Assembly: GCF_027942295.1 (NCBI RefSeq)
Contig: NZ_CP101416.1
Location: forward strand, 3,396,501-3,460,500
Direction: 5' to 3'
Length of the DNA: 64,000 bases
Source of the DNA: Pseudanabaena sp. Chao 1811
GTDB taxonomy: Bacteria; Cyanobacteriota; Cyanobacteriia; Pseudanabaenales; Pseudanabaenaceae
Shown here: positions 36,186 to 44,199 of the stretch, piece by piece
Numbering within the stretch: the first letter of the stretch is position 1
Layout of the letters: each line of letters begins with the position of its first letter
Program-made: the position numbers and the translations under genes
Notes under the pieces: model-generated
Databases searched by the model: none
What the model saw: only the letters and a program-made list of their open reading frames with translations
Told to the model about the DNA's origin: nothing

Positions 36186-37741
36186 ATGGAGTCCGATCAA
36201 TTTCCCGTAGAAGAAAATTTAAATCCATCTGACCAAGGAGAATCCCACGCAGAAATTACCTCATCAGTAAGTTTAGAAGAGCTTAGCGCTGAAAATATTG
36301 CTGATACGACCTTTCCGCATAGCGATGAAGTCATACCTGAAATTGCAGAGATCTCTAGTGAAGCCAATAAAGAAGCTCACTATGAAACTGGTGACGAAAG
36401 CAATAAAAATGATCATTCCGACTCTGTAGTCATTGCCGAAACTACAATAGAAGCAGAACCTGAAACCATAGAAACACCTGAAATATCTAAAATATCTGAG
36501 ATATCAGAAAAATTGGCATATATTGACAAATTAAAACAAGAAGAAGCTGCCCTAAAGTTGGAACTAGAGCAACTTAAAACCACAAAGTCTAAGATTTTGC
36601 AAGATCAGATAGATGATCTCCAGTCAGGGATTATCCGTTTGGCTCAGGCGGATGTGGCAAGGCTCGAATATCAAAAGCAAGAGTTGCAAGCAGCGATCGC
36701 TGTTCTTGAGAAGCGCAAGGATCGCCTTGATAAAGAAATGACTAGTACCTATGCGGGAGCCAACAAGACATTGCGGTGCGGGTACAGGGCTTTAAGGATT
36801 ATCTTGTCGGTAGTTTGCAAGATTTAGTTGCTAGTGCTGAGAAACTTAATCTGGTTGCGCCGCCAACTAAACCTGAAGCCGAAGTAGTAGTTACTGAGAA
36901 GAAACCCGCCAAGGAACCAGAGCCTCCCATCCTATCTGAACAGACCTTTGCTGAATATAAACAACGAGTGGAGCAGCTCTTAGATCGTTATCGAACTCTA
37001 CCTGACTATTATGGTCCTGCATGGAAACTGCGGCGTACCTTTGAGCAAGTTCACGCCGATCGCGTATTCAAATGGTTTTTTGAGCAGTCAGGTCGTGGAG
37101 CTATCCGCACAATGGGAACTCGTCTGCAAAATATTCTGGTTACATCGGCGGCGATCTCTGTCCTCAAAGCCATTTATGGGGAAAAATTGCGAGTACTTGT
37201 TTTAGCAACTTCTCCTGAACGTCTTGGTGAATGGCGACGGGGTTTTCAAGATTGTTTAGGCTTGACCAGAGAACATTTTGGCTCCGATAAAGGTATTGCT
37301 TTGTTTGAAGATCCTGAGCCTCTAGCTACTAAAGGCGATCGCCTTGTCAAAGAAGGACTTAGCCCTTTAGTTGTCATTGATGAATCAGAAGAATTAATAG
37401 CCGTAGACTTGCTACGTTTCCCCTTGTTAATTGCCTTTGGTGGCGCACCTGATGTTAAACCTGCGGCTCCTTCAACTTACATAAATCGCGATACTAATCG
37501 TGATTCCTATCGAGACAATCAAAATAATCGTGATTACACCCGTGAACCCCAGCAAGACTATTCACGCAATGTCAATAGAGATGCAAATCGCGAACCAAAT
37601 CGTGATTATGGTGTGAGAGAACGAGATAGTCGTGACTATGGCTCAAGAGACTATTCCAGCCGTAATTATGGTGATAATCGTGATACTGGATATGGTGGTG
37701 GTCGCGGTCGCAACAATCAAGATTCTGATTGGGACTGGTAA
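36186..37741 (+). pseudogene. DUF3086 domain protein, split by a one-base frameshift
   Basis: The first frame (36186-36827) gives an acidic N-terminus (many Glu/Ser) and a coiled coil (LKQEEAALKLELEQLKTTKS...). It then loses the family sequence after TYAGANK. Reading from 36767 in the next frame restores DIAVRVQGFKDYLVGSLQDL, and the DUF3086 domain runs on to 37741. Loss of one A in AACAA(A)GAC explains the break. The tail is a low-complexity repeat of Asn-Arg-Asp, Arg-Asp-Tyr and Gly (residues ~245-321 of the second frame). DUF3086 is a cyanobacterial family of unknown function. A real mutation and a sequencing error are both possible. Confidence 0.82.
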
Positions 37742-37755
37742 AAAAAAGCATTAAC

Positions 37756-37880
37756 ATACTTGACGCACCAAATCTCTAAAAACCCCCTCTAACTCCCCCT
37801 TGGAAGGGGGAGAACTTAGACTTCCCCCCTTGAAAGGGGGGACTGAGGGGGGTAAAAATCTGCGCAGTGTGTCAAGTATA
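37756..37880. repeat. MITE-like element, TATACTTGA family, copy 2
   Basis: About 125 bp with ends ATACTTGACGCACCAAATCT and (complement) TATACTTGACACACTG. The internal arms are ACCCCCTCTAACTCCCCC and CCTTGAAAGGGGGG. It corresponds base for base in layout to 18241-18362. Confidence 0.7.
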
Positions 37881-37889
37881 TTAACGCAA

Positions 37890-37920
37890 AAAAAAGAGGG
37901 CGCTTTGCGCCCTCTTTTTT
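37890..37920. terminator. 14-bp hairpin beside the Tic22-like stop
   Basis: AAAAAAGAGGGCGC pairs perfectly across TTT. A and T tracts on the outside make it a good bidirectional intrinsic terminator. Confidence 0.8.
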
Positions 37921-37921
37921 A

Positions 37922-38743
37922 CTATTTCTTAGGAGTTGCCTGAGGTGCTAGTTGGGGATTAGCAGATTGCTTGCTATTTTTGAGAATGTACTCAAAGGAA
38001 GTTCGTGACGGCACAAACTGGAAGCGATCAACTTCAGGATTGGGTTTGTTATCCTTAGAAACCATTGAGTCTAGGACTTGGAACAAAGATGCCACTTGGA
38101 TCTTTGTTGCCTTGGTGATATCAGGTTGATCTTTGCTAGCGCGATCGAGCAAATTTTGCAGATCAGACTTATCAAGGAAGAAAGGAACTACTTGCTCCTT
38201 CTTGCCATTTTGATCAATGCTCATGGTTAACAAGCCTTGATTTTTATCTTGACCACCGATCGCAAAGAAAACAGGAACATTGGGAATTTTATCAGCCGCA
38301 ACGCCTTGAGCTGTCAAGATGGTTCTCGCTGATTCGATGCTAGCTTTAGCAGGAATAAACTGGAACAGCACCTTTTTGTCCTTGTTTTGGCGGATCACTT
38401 GATAGGCATCATTCATTGATCTCACAATGATCTGTGCTTTTTTGCCCACTTCAGGATTAGATTTCTGAACCTGACTTAGCATTTGCTGCGCTTCATCGGG
38501 ACCAAGGAAGAAGAATAATAGCTGACTATCATCAGCCTTAGCATTGGGTTGCTGAGGTACTGCACCCAATAGAGGCGAACCCTTATCATCGGTGATCGTA
38601 AAAACAGGAATACTTCCCAACCGTTCTAAAACTTGCGCCTCAGTTAGAGCTTCAGCCTTGAGAGTAAATATGGGACTAACAGCGATCGCACCTGCAACAC
38701 TTGCGGTGGCTGCTAGTTTAACCAACGACTTGAATACGGACAT
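37922..38743 (-). CDS. Tic22-like family protein
   Basis: A periplasmic or thylakoid-associated protein related to the chloroplast import component Tic22. The signal peptide is MSVFKSLVKLAATASVAGAI followed by a cleavage near KAEALT. Two similar alpha-beta lobes follow: LERLGSIPVFTITDDKGSPL with LFFFLGPDEAQQML, and PNVPVFFAIGG with VPFFLDKSDLQNLLD. I place the start at 38743, where AGGAG lies four bases upstream; the frame is open to 38812. In cyanobacteria the family is linked to outer-membrane biogenesis. Confidence 0.9.
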   Translation of the reverse strand: MSVFKSLVKLAATASVAGAIAVSPIFTLKAEALTEAQVLERLGSIPVFTITDDKGSPLLGAVPQQPNAKADDSQLLFFFLGPDEAQQMLSQVQKSNPEVGKKAQIIVRSMNDAYQVIRQNKDKKVLFQFIPAKASIESARTILTAQGVAADKIPNVPVFFAIGGQDKNQGLLTMSIDQNGKKEQVVPFFLDKSDLQNLLDRASKDQPDITKATKIQVASLFQVLDSMVSKDNKPNPEVDRFQFVPSRTSFEYILKNSKQSANPQLAPQATPKK

Positions 38744-39048
38744 ATTTCTCCTAGCTACAATATGCTTATGGGGTTTGTTTGGGAAAGTTGAGTGAGACAC
38801 AAGTAAAGGCAAAAGGTAAAAGCGAAAGAATTTAGTTACTTAAGAGTTACTTGGGCGCAACTCTAACAAGATCCTGCTTCAAAAGGCAACCTTTTTAGAT
38901 CAGCTTTAGTGCAACTCGACATTGAGTTGTTACCCTTTACGACTCGAATATCATAATTATAGTTCCTGCAAAATAGTTACCACATAAGATTCCCAAAATC
39001 CTAAAAATCTTCATACAACTCCTAAAACTAAATCCTAAAACCATATTT
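38744..39048. other. 305-bp divergent gap
   Basis: Divergent promoters for the Tic22-like and GTPase genes must lie here. I see no repeat, RNA or small gene in it. Confidence 0.5.
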
Positions 39049-40485
39049 ATGCCTAGCGATGTTATGCCACAAGATGAAAATTTTCTCAGCTTTGACGAGA
39101 TTTTTGAGGAACTAAATTATCGCCAAGCGCAACGGACATTGCGCGACATTGTGGCTAATTTGGACTTGTCCGAACGGGAACGGCGTGGGCTAGAGGAACC
39201 CCTCGAAGAACTTCAGCAAATGCTCGATAAACTAGAGCGTCAAGTCCTGCAAATAGCTGTATTTGGCATGGTCGGTCGTGGTAAATCGTCAGTGCTGAAT
39301 GCCTTGATGGGAGGACAGTTTTTTGAGACTGGCCCCCTACATGGGGTGACAACGAGTCGGCAAGCGGCGGAATGGCAGATTTCCCGCGAGGCGATGCAGT
39401 CTAATGGCGATCGCACTATTCTCAAAGCCTCATTTCAGGGACGTGGCGAGGCACGGATTGAATTAATCGACACCCCCGGAATTGATGAGGTTGACGGCGA
39501 AGGTCGTGCGGAACTTGCCAAACGGATCGCGCAACAGGCGGATTTAATCTTGTTTGTCGTCGCAGGAGATATTACTAAAGTTGAGTATGATGCGCTTTCG
39601 GAACTACGAGGTGCTAGTAAACCGATTTTGTTAGTATTTAACAAAATCGACCAATATCCCCCTCAAGATCGGATGGCAATCTATGCCAAAATTCGCGATG
39701 AACGGGTGCGTGAACTATTAACTAAAGATGAAATCGTGATGACCGCAGCTTCGCCCCTTGTGGCTAAGGCGATCCGTCAGCCCGATGGCTCCTTTGAAGC
39801 AGAACTAGTCAATGGTAAGCCGCAAATTGAAGATTTAAAGCTGAAAATCCTTGAGGTACTTGATCGCGAAGGGAAATCGCTCATTGCCCTAAATACAATG
39901 ATGTTTGCGGATATGGTGCAGGAGCGGGTAGTCCAACGCAAAATGTTTGTGCGCGATCGCCAAGCCAATCGCATTATTTGGAATTGTGTGATTACTCAAG
40001 CCGTAGCGATCGCGGTTAATCCCATCACTGTAGTTGATGTAATTACCAGTGCGATTATCGACGTGTCGATGATCGTGGCACTATCAAAGCTCTACGGCAT
40101 TAATATGAGTAATCGTGGCGCAATTTCTCTGATGCAAAAAATTGCACTGGGTATGGGCGGCATCGGCGCAAGTGAATTTCTAGCTACCTTCGGCTTAAGT
40201 TCTCTCAAAAGTTTGCTCGGTATCGCTGCCCCTGTAACGGGTGGTCTCACGATGGGTGGTTATGTGTCAGTAGCGATCGCCCAAGCAGGCGTAGCAGGTT
40301 TCTCCACCTATGCGTTGGGACTAGTCACGAAGGAATATCTCGCCAATGGCGCATCATGGGGAGCCGATGGACCTAAAGCTGTGGTTAAAAGAATTTTGGA
40401 AACCATTGACGAAGATTCGATCTTGGCAAGAATCAAAGATGAACTCCGCGCCAAAATTGATTTGCGTAGGTTGAGAAAGATCTAG
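39049..40485 (+). CDS. Era/dynamin-like GTPase with C-terminal membrane (DUF697-like) domain
   Basis: G1 is GMVGRGKSS at 73-81, G3 DTPG at 141-144, G4 NKID at 198-201. An N-terminal helical region (EELNYRQAQRTLRDIVANLD) precedes the G domain. From ~295 on, hydrophobic helices resemble DUF697/YcjF membrane domains (AVAIAVNPITVVDVITSAII, LGMGGIGASEFLATFGL). It is likely a membrane-associated GTPase; cargo or partner is unknown. Length of 478 residues is usual for this cyanobacterial group. Confidence 0.85.
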   Translation: MPSDVMPQDENFLSFDEIFEELNYRQAQRTLRDIVANLDLSERERRGLEEPLEELQQMLDKLERQVLQIAVFGMVGRGKSSVLNALMGGQFFETGPLHGVTTSRQAAEWQISREAMQSNGDRTILKASFQGRGEARIELIDTPGIDEVDGEGRAELAKRIAQQADLILFVVAGDITKVEYDALSELRGASKPILLVFNKIDQYPPQDRMAIYAKIRDERVRELLTKDEIVMTAASPLVAKAIRQPDGSFEAELVNGKPQIEDLKLKILEVLDREGKSLIALNTMMFADMVQERVVQRKMFVRDRQANRIIWNCVITQAVAIAVNPITVVDVITSAIIDVSMIVALSKLYGINMSNRGAISLMQKIALGMGGIGASEFLATFGLSSLKSLLGIAAPVTGGLTMGGYVSVAIAQAGVAGFSTYALGLVTKEYLANGASWGADGPKAVVKRILETIDEDSILARIKDELRAKIDLRRLRKI

Positions 40486-40577
40486 CGATATGCCCCTGCG
40501 ATCGCTGTACTGCAATAGTCATTCGCTGCTAGACTAGCAAAAGAAAAATTTTTAAGATTAGCACCAGTACTGAATCG

Positions 40578-41606
40578 ATGCCTCAAGATACCGTTGCAAC
40601 TGTTTCGACTTCTGCACCTAACATAACTACAGAAGAAGCCCTAATTGTTTACGAAGACATGGTACTGGGGCGTACTTTTGAGGATAAGTGCGCGGAAATG
40701 TATTATCGCGGAAGAATGTTTGGGTTTGTGCATTTGTACAATGGTCAAGAAGCCGTTGCTACTGGCGTGATCAAGGCAATGCGCCCCGATGACTATGTAT
40801 GTAGCACCTACCGCGATCACGTTCATGCCCTCAGTGCAGGTGTTACCGCCAATGAAGTCATGGCAGAACTTTTTGGTAAAGAAACAGGATGCAGTAAGGG
40901 GCGCGGCGGCTCCATGCACATCTTCTCCGCTAAGCATAATTTCTTAGGTGGCTATGCTTTCGTTTCTGAAGGTATTCCCGTAGCGGCAGGTGCAGCATTT
41001 CAGTCCAAATATCGCCGCGAAGTAATGGGCGATCCTAATGCCGACCAAGTGACTGCTTGTTTCTTTGGTGATGGTGCAAGTAATAATGGTCAATTCTTCG
41101 AGACGCTGAATATGGCGGCTTTGTGGAAGTTGCCAATTATTTTTGTAATCGAAAATAATGACTGGGCAATCGGCATGAAGCATGTTCGCGCAACTTCTGA
41201 TGTCCGCATCCATAAGAAAGCAGAAGCTTTTGGGATGCCCGGATTTGAAGTTGATGGTATGGACGTAGTCGAAGTGCGGAAATATGCTCAAGAAGCAATC
41301 CGCCGCGCTCGTGCTGGTGAAGGACCTACGGTTTTAGAATGTATGACCTATCGCTTTAGAGGTCACTCCCTCGCTGACCCCGATGAGCTACGCAGCAAGG
41401 AAGATAAGGACAAGTGGTTTGGACGCGATCCGATTAAAATCTTCGCTAGCTATGCGCTTGAGCATGGTTTAGTCAATGAAGGTCAGTTAAAAGATATTGA
41501 TAAGAAGATCCGCGATGTGGTTGAGGAATGTGTTCGCTTTGCCGAAACTTCTCCTGAACCCGATCCTAAGGATCTATTCCGTTATCAGTTCGCTGAAGAC
41601 GAGTAA
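40578..41606 (+). CDS. pdhA: Pyruvate dehydrogenase E1 component, alpha subunit
   Basis: Decarboxylates pyruvate with thiamine diphosphate and passes the acetyl group to lipoyl E2. The thiamine motif starts [12 protein letters not shown] at residue 164 and ends in FVIENND about 30 residues later. The phosphorylation-loop region [15 protein letters not shown] and the substrate region [14 protein letters not shown] are present. Length of 342 residues is standard. The beta subunit gene is not adjacent, as is common in cyanobacteria. Confidence 0.97.
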   Translation: MPQDTVATVSTSAPNITTEEALIVYEDMVLGRTFEDKCAEMYYRGRMFGFVHLYNGQEAVATGVIKAMRPDDYVCSTYRDHVHALSAGVTANEVMAELFGKETGCSKGRGGSMHIFSAKHNFLGGYAFVSEGIPVAAGAAFQSKYRREVMGDPNADQVTACFFGDGASNNGQFFETLNMAALWKLPIIFVIENNDWAIGMKHVRATSDVRIHKKAEAFGMPGFEVDGMDVVEVRKYAQEAIRRARAGEGPTVLECMTYRFRGHSLADPDELRSKEDKDKWFGRDPIKIFASYALEHGLVNEGQLKDIDKKIRDVVEECVRFAETSPEPDPKDLFRYQFAEDE

Positions 41607-41613
41607 AAGACGA

Positions 41614-41654
41614 TTTAAAAAAGAAGGGACGCAAAGCGTCCCTTCTTTTTTAAA
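41614..41654. terminator. Perfect 19-bp hairpin after pdhA
   Basis: TTTAAAAAAGAAGGGACGC pairs with its complement across AAA. It is shared with the convergent pentapeptide-protein gene. Confidence 0.8.
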
Positions 41655-41664
41655 GGGGCGATCG

Positions 41665-42423
41665 CTATAATTTGCATCGTGATATTTGGGCTTGTTCCCA
41701 ATTAACGTCATCTGTAATCGCGTTAGTAAAATCACAACTAATTAAAGTGGCATTCTGAAATGAGGCTTTAGTGAGATCGGCATACTGAAATTGTGTGCCT
41801 ATAGCTGTGCGTGAGGCATTGATAGCAATACGAAATAAGTAGAGACTGCCAAAAACTTGTAATGGCTCGATCGCTAAAAAAGTGAGTAAAGCCGTGAAGC
41901 TATTAAATTTAATCGAACCAGCGATCGCATTAAAAGCACCAGAAACTAAGATTTTCGTAAATGTTGAGCCAAAGTATCCTGACACAAAGGCAATAATCAG
42001 AGTAATAGGAATTGCGGTAAGAATTCCTTTGCTATGAGAGAAAGTGAAGTTGATGGTAAAAGCGATCGCAAAGCCTACGGCAAATACCACTATCGCGATA
42101 ATCGCCACCCAATAGATCGTCTCGCGATTGACAATATTTGTACCAAAGATGAACGTGAGAATAAAAGTGATCAGTAGGATCGTCGCAATCAAGGCTGTTC
42201 CCGCAAACATCAATGCCATCACAAACGAGGTAAAGTTGGCGATCGCGATTTGCCTTGGGCTTTTGCCAGTTCGCACATTGGCAAAATTGGCAAACTTTAA
42301 TTGAGAGCGATAAAAATTACATCCACGTAGATCCGCGCCGCTAAAGTCAGCCCCGATCAGGTTTCTACCTTGAAAGGAGCGATCGCGCAAATCTTGGTTT
42401 GCAAAGTTAAGACCTTGACTCAT
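41665..42423 (-). CDS. Pentapeptide-repeat membrane protein
   Basis: Residues ~4-50 are pentapeptide repeats of the A(D/N)LxX type (FANQDLRDRSFQGRNLIGAD, FSGADLRGCNF). Four or five transmembrane helices occupy ~60-205. A second short pentapeptide block closes the protein (FQYADLTKASFQNATLISCD). Membrane regions flanked by right-handed beta-helix segments are common in cyanobacteria, but no function is established. Confidence 0.82.
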   Translation of the reverse strand: MSQGLNFANQDLRDRSFQGRNLIGADFSGADLRGCNFYRSQLKFANFANVRTGKSPRQIAIANFTSFVMALMFAGTALIATILLITFILTFIFGTNIVNRETIYWVAIIAIVVFAVGFAIAFTINFTFSHSKGILTAIPITLIIAFVSGYFGSTFTKILVSGAFNAIAGSIKFNSFTALLTFLAIEPLQVFGSLYLFRIAINASRTAIGTQFQYADLTKASFQNATLISCDFTNAITDDVNWEQAQISRCKL

Positions 42424-42508
42424 AGAGTCCTTGGATATGCTTTGAGTTTATTTGAGTGTATTTTATGTGAGAGCCATGTCTGGCATAGATCTCAAATAGT
42501 AGGTGATT

Positions 42509-43432
42509 TTAAGACCAATCAGCTGAAGTTGGCTTAGAAATATGTGGCAATCCCCACCCTAACTTTTCCCGTAAGACTTTAAAGAATTCACCTTTTTGAA
42601 GGCGAATAAACCTTGCAGGATATTGCGATCGCTCAACCTCAACCCGATAATCAGGATAAACATAGCAACCTGCATTACCATCGACCACTAACACCAAACG
42701 GTGACGATTGGCGGGAGTAACGATCGCTTTTTCGGTATTAGCAAATACTAAAGCCCGTGATGCCATGGAATGGGCGCAAATGGGAATTAGCTGAAATACA
42801 GGAATGCCGGGTTCAATGACGGGACCACCTGCCGATAGGGCATAGGCAGTTGAGCCAGTGGGGGTGGAAATGATGACACCATCTGCCGCAATATCTACAG
42901 GCATGTGGCGACCAATCTGCACCTCAAAATGACACATACTGGTCAATGGCTCACGATGCAATACCATTTCATTGAGCGATAGAGCCTCCCACAGTAGACC
43001 TTGGCTATCGTAGACCCGCACGGTCATCATCGATCGCTGTTCAACGACATATTGTCCCTCGACAATTTGGGAAATTGCTTCTTCCCAGTTCGTCAAGTAA
43101 GTTTCTGTTAAAAAACCCATATGCCCTGTATTTACATTGAGCAGGGATAAACCTAATGGGGCAATTTGGCGACAAGCTGATAAGACAGTACCATCTCCGC
43201 CTAAAGCCACCACAAACATAATGTCGCGATCGAAGCCTATGGGGACTAGGCTTTCGATTGGAGTGTGGCATACGGGAGCATCTGGCTTACCATAGCCCAA
43301 AATACCGCCATTTCCTGTCGCCAGCACAGTCTGAATATTGCGCTTTTCAAGCCACAACTTCATATCTAATGCGACCTGCTCAGCGACTGGTTTTGCGTCG
43401 TTATAGACAATACCGACTTTTGGCACGCTCAA
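42509..43432 (-). CDS. nadK: NAD kinase
   Basis: Phosphorylates NAD to NADP. The ATP-NAD kinase motif GGDGT is at residues 78-82 ([16 protein letters not shown]), followed by [10 protein letters not shown], the [14 protein letters not shown] glycine-rich loop, and VDGNAGCYV near the C-terminus. Length of 307 residues fits the cyanobacterial enzymes, which often occur as two paralogues. Confidence 0.96.
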   Translation of the reverse strand: MSVPKVGIVYNDAKPVAEQVALDMKLWLEKRNIQTVLATGNGGILGYGKPDAPVCHTPIESLVPIGFDRDIMFVVALGGDGTVLSACRQIAPLGLSLLNVNTGHMGFLTETYLTNWEEAISQIVEGQYVVEQRSMMTVRVYDSQGLLWEALSLNEMVLHREPLTSMCHFEVQIGRHMPVDIAADGVIISTPTGSTAYALSAGGPVIEPGIPVFQLIPICAHSMASRALVFANTEKAIVTPANRHRLVLVVDGNAGCYVYPDYRVEVERSQYPARFIRLQKGEFFKVLREKLGWGLPHISKPTSADWS

Positions 43433-43467
43433 TGACTACCTAGACTATTCAAAAATTTTGTCTGTTG

Positions 43468-43547
43468 GGTAATTATAGCTTTTAGCAATTAGCTTTTAGC
43501 AATTAGCTCTTAGGCTTTTAGTAATTAGCTGTAGGCTTTTGGCGATT
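43468..43547. repeat. TTAGCTTTTAGC-type short repeat tract
   Basis: Repeated 7-13-base units of TTAGCTTTTAGCAATTAGC type (GCTTTTAGCAATTAGCTTTT and similar). The same units appear at about 20243-20283 and 52048-52170. Confidence 0.6.
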
Positions 43548-43550
43548 TGC

Positions 43551-43613
43551 TTAACGTGAGTTCGATAACGCTATTTGCGCGGCGCGAAGCGCCGCGCAAA
43601 TAGCGTTATCGAA
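43551..43613. repeat. Perfect 25-bp hairpin in the TTAACGTGAGTTCGA element, copy 2
   Basis: TTAACGTGAG leads into a 53-base hairpin (43561-43613). The two 25-base arms are fully complementary, start TTCGATAACGCTATTTGCGC, and enclose loop GAA. The left flank matches 18077-18110. Confidence 0.8.
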
Positions 43614-43716
43614 TTGATGGTGATCAAGATCACTATCAATGTAGCAATTAATCACAAGATAGGAGGACAACAGGAGCAACAATAATATCGATTGAATCTG
43701 GATGTATGGAGTTTTT

Positions 43717-43899
43717 ATGAACTGCCGATTCTGTAAAAATTATGCTCCACAAGGTCGAAACGGCGGATATTGTAGTTTGTTGTCAGTTCCAGTTCAAGGT
43801 AAATGGGAGTCTTGCCGCTTATATTTAGCGAGCTTTCCTGAAAAGTCTTCACCTATCGTAGTATCCAGTAATATCACCCCTCATCTAGTTTTGTTATAG
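43717..43899 (+). CDS. Small four-cysteine protein, ~60 aa
   Basis: From the ATG at 43717: MNCRFCKNYAPQGRNGGYC followed by a fourth Cys in WESCRLYL. The pattern C3-x2-C6-x12-C19-x13-C33 would suit one zinc ion or a small iron-sulphur site. I recall similar short Cys proteins in cyanobacteria but can name no function. The frame is also open from 43702 (MYGVF), which is less likely. The spacing of Cys and the compact positively charged core suggest a real gene. Confidence 0.6.
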   Translation: MNCRFCKNYAPQGRNGGYCSLLSVPVQGKWESCRLYLASFPEKSSPIVVSSNITPHLVLL

Positions 43900-43903
43900 C
43901 TAT

Positions 43904-43938
43904 TAAAGAGTGGCGGAGCATTTCGCCACCACTCTTTA
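43904..43938. terminator. Hairpin after the four-Cys gene
   Basis: TAAAGAGTGGCGGAG...CCACCACTCTTTA imperfect stem just after the stop, flanked by A and T runs. Confidence 0.5.
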
Positions 43939-43981
43939 CTTTGAGCCATGCTTTGCCCGTTTTAAAGTGTGACTAAATAGT

Positions 43982-44022
43982 AAAAACCTGTGGCGCACAC
44001 TGTATATGCCCCACAGGTTTTT
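43982..44022. repeat. Hairpin of the GCTAAGTAGCTGGGC element beside a MITE
   Basis: AAAAACCTGTGGCGCA pairs with TGCCCCACAGGTTTTT (one mismatch). It is followed by TTTTATATTTAATTACGCTTAG, shortened here to note only TTTTATATTTAATT. The flank equals that at 52941, placing it in the same element family. Confidence 0.6.
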
Positions 44023-44053
44023 AAGTTTTATATTTAATTACGCTTAGTTAATC

Positions 44054-44197
44054 AACCCAAGTTGCTACCTATTAAAAATCGGCTCAAAACAAGTTAAAAA
44101 CAGCCTCGCTAAGTCCAAAATGACGCTATTTTTATATAAAAATCTAGCATTTTTTATTTTAACTTTAGTCTTAAATGAATAGGTAGCAACTTGGGTT
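44054..44197. mobile_element. IS982-related MITE, copy 1 (144 bp)
   Basis: Terminal inverted repeats of 20 bp, AACCCAAGTTGCTACCTATT, perfect at both ends. The 144 bases appear identical to 52797-52940. The ends match those of the IS982-family element at 7305-9549. Short direct repeats (TAATC) flank it. There is no coding capacity. It inserted two bases beyond the stop codon of the SPFH-like gene. Confidence 0.9.
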
Positions 44198-44199
44198 AA

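Noticed and set aside
43468-43547. Possible CRISPR-like regular repeats
   Set aside because: The TTAGCTTTTAGC units are only 7-13 bases, irregularly spaced and without unique spacers; no cas gene is present.
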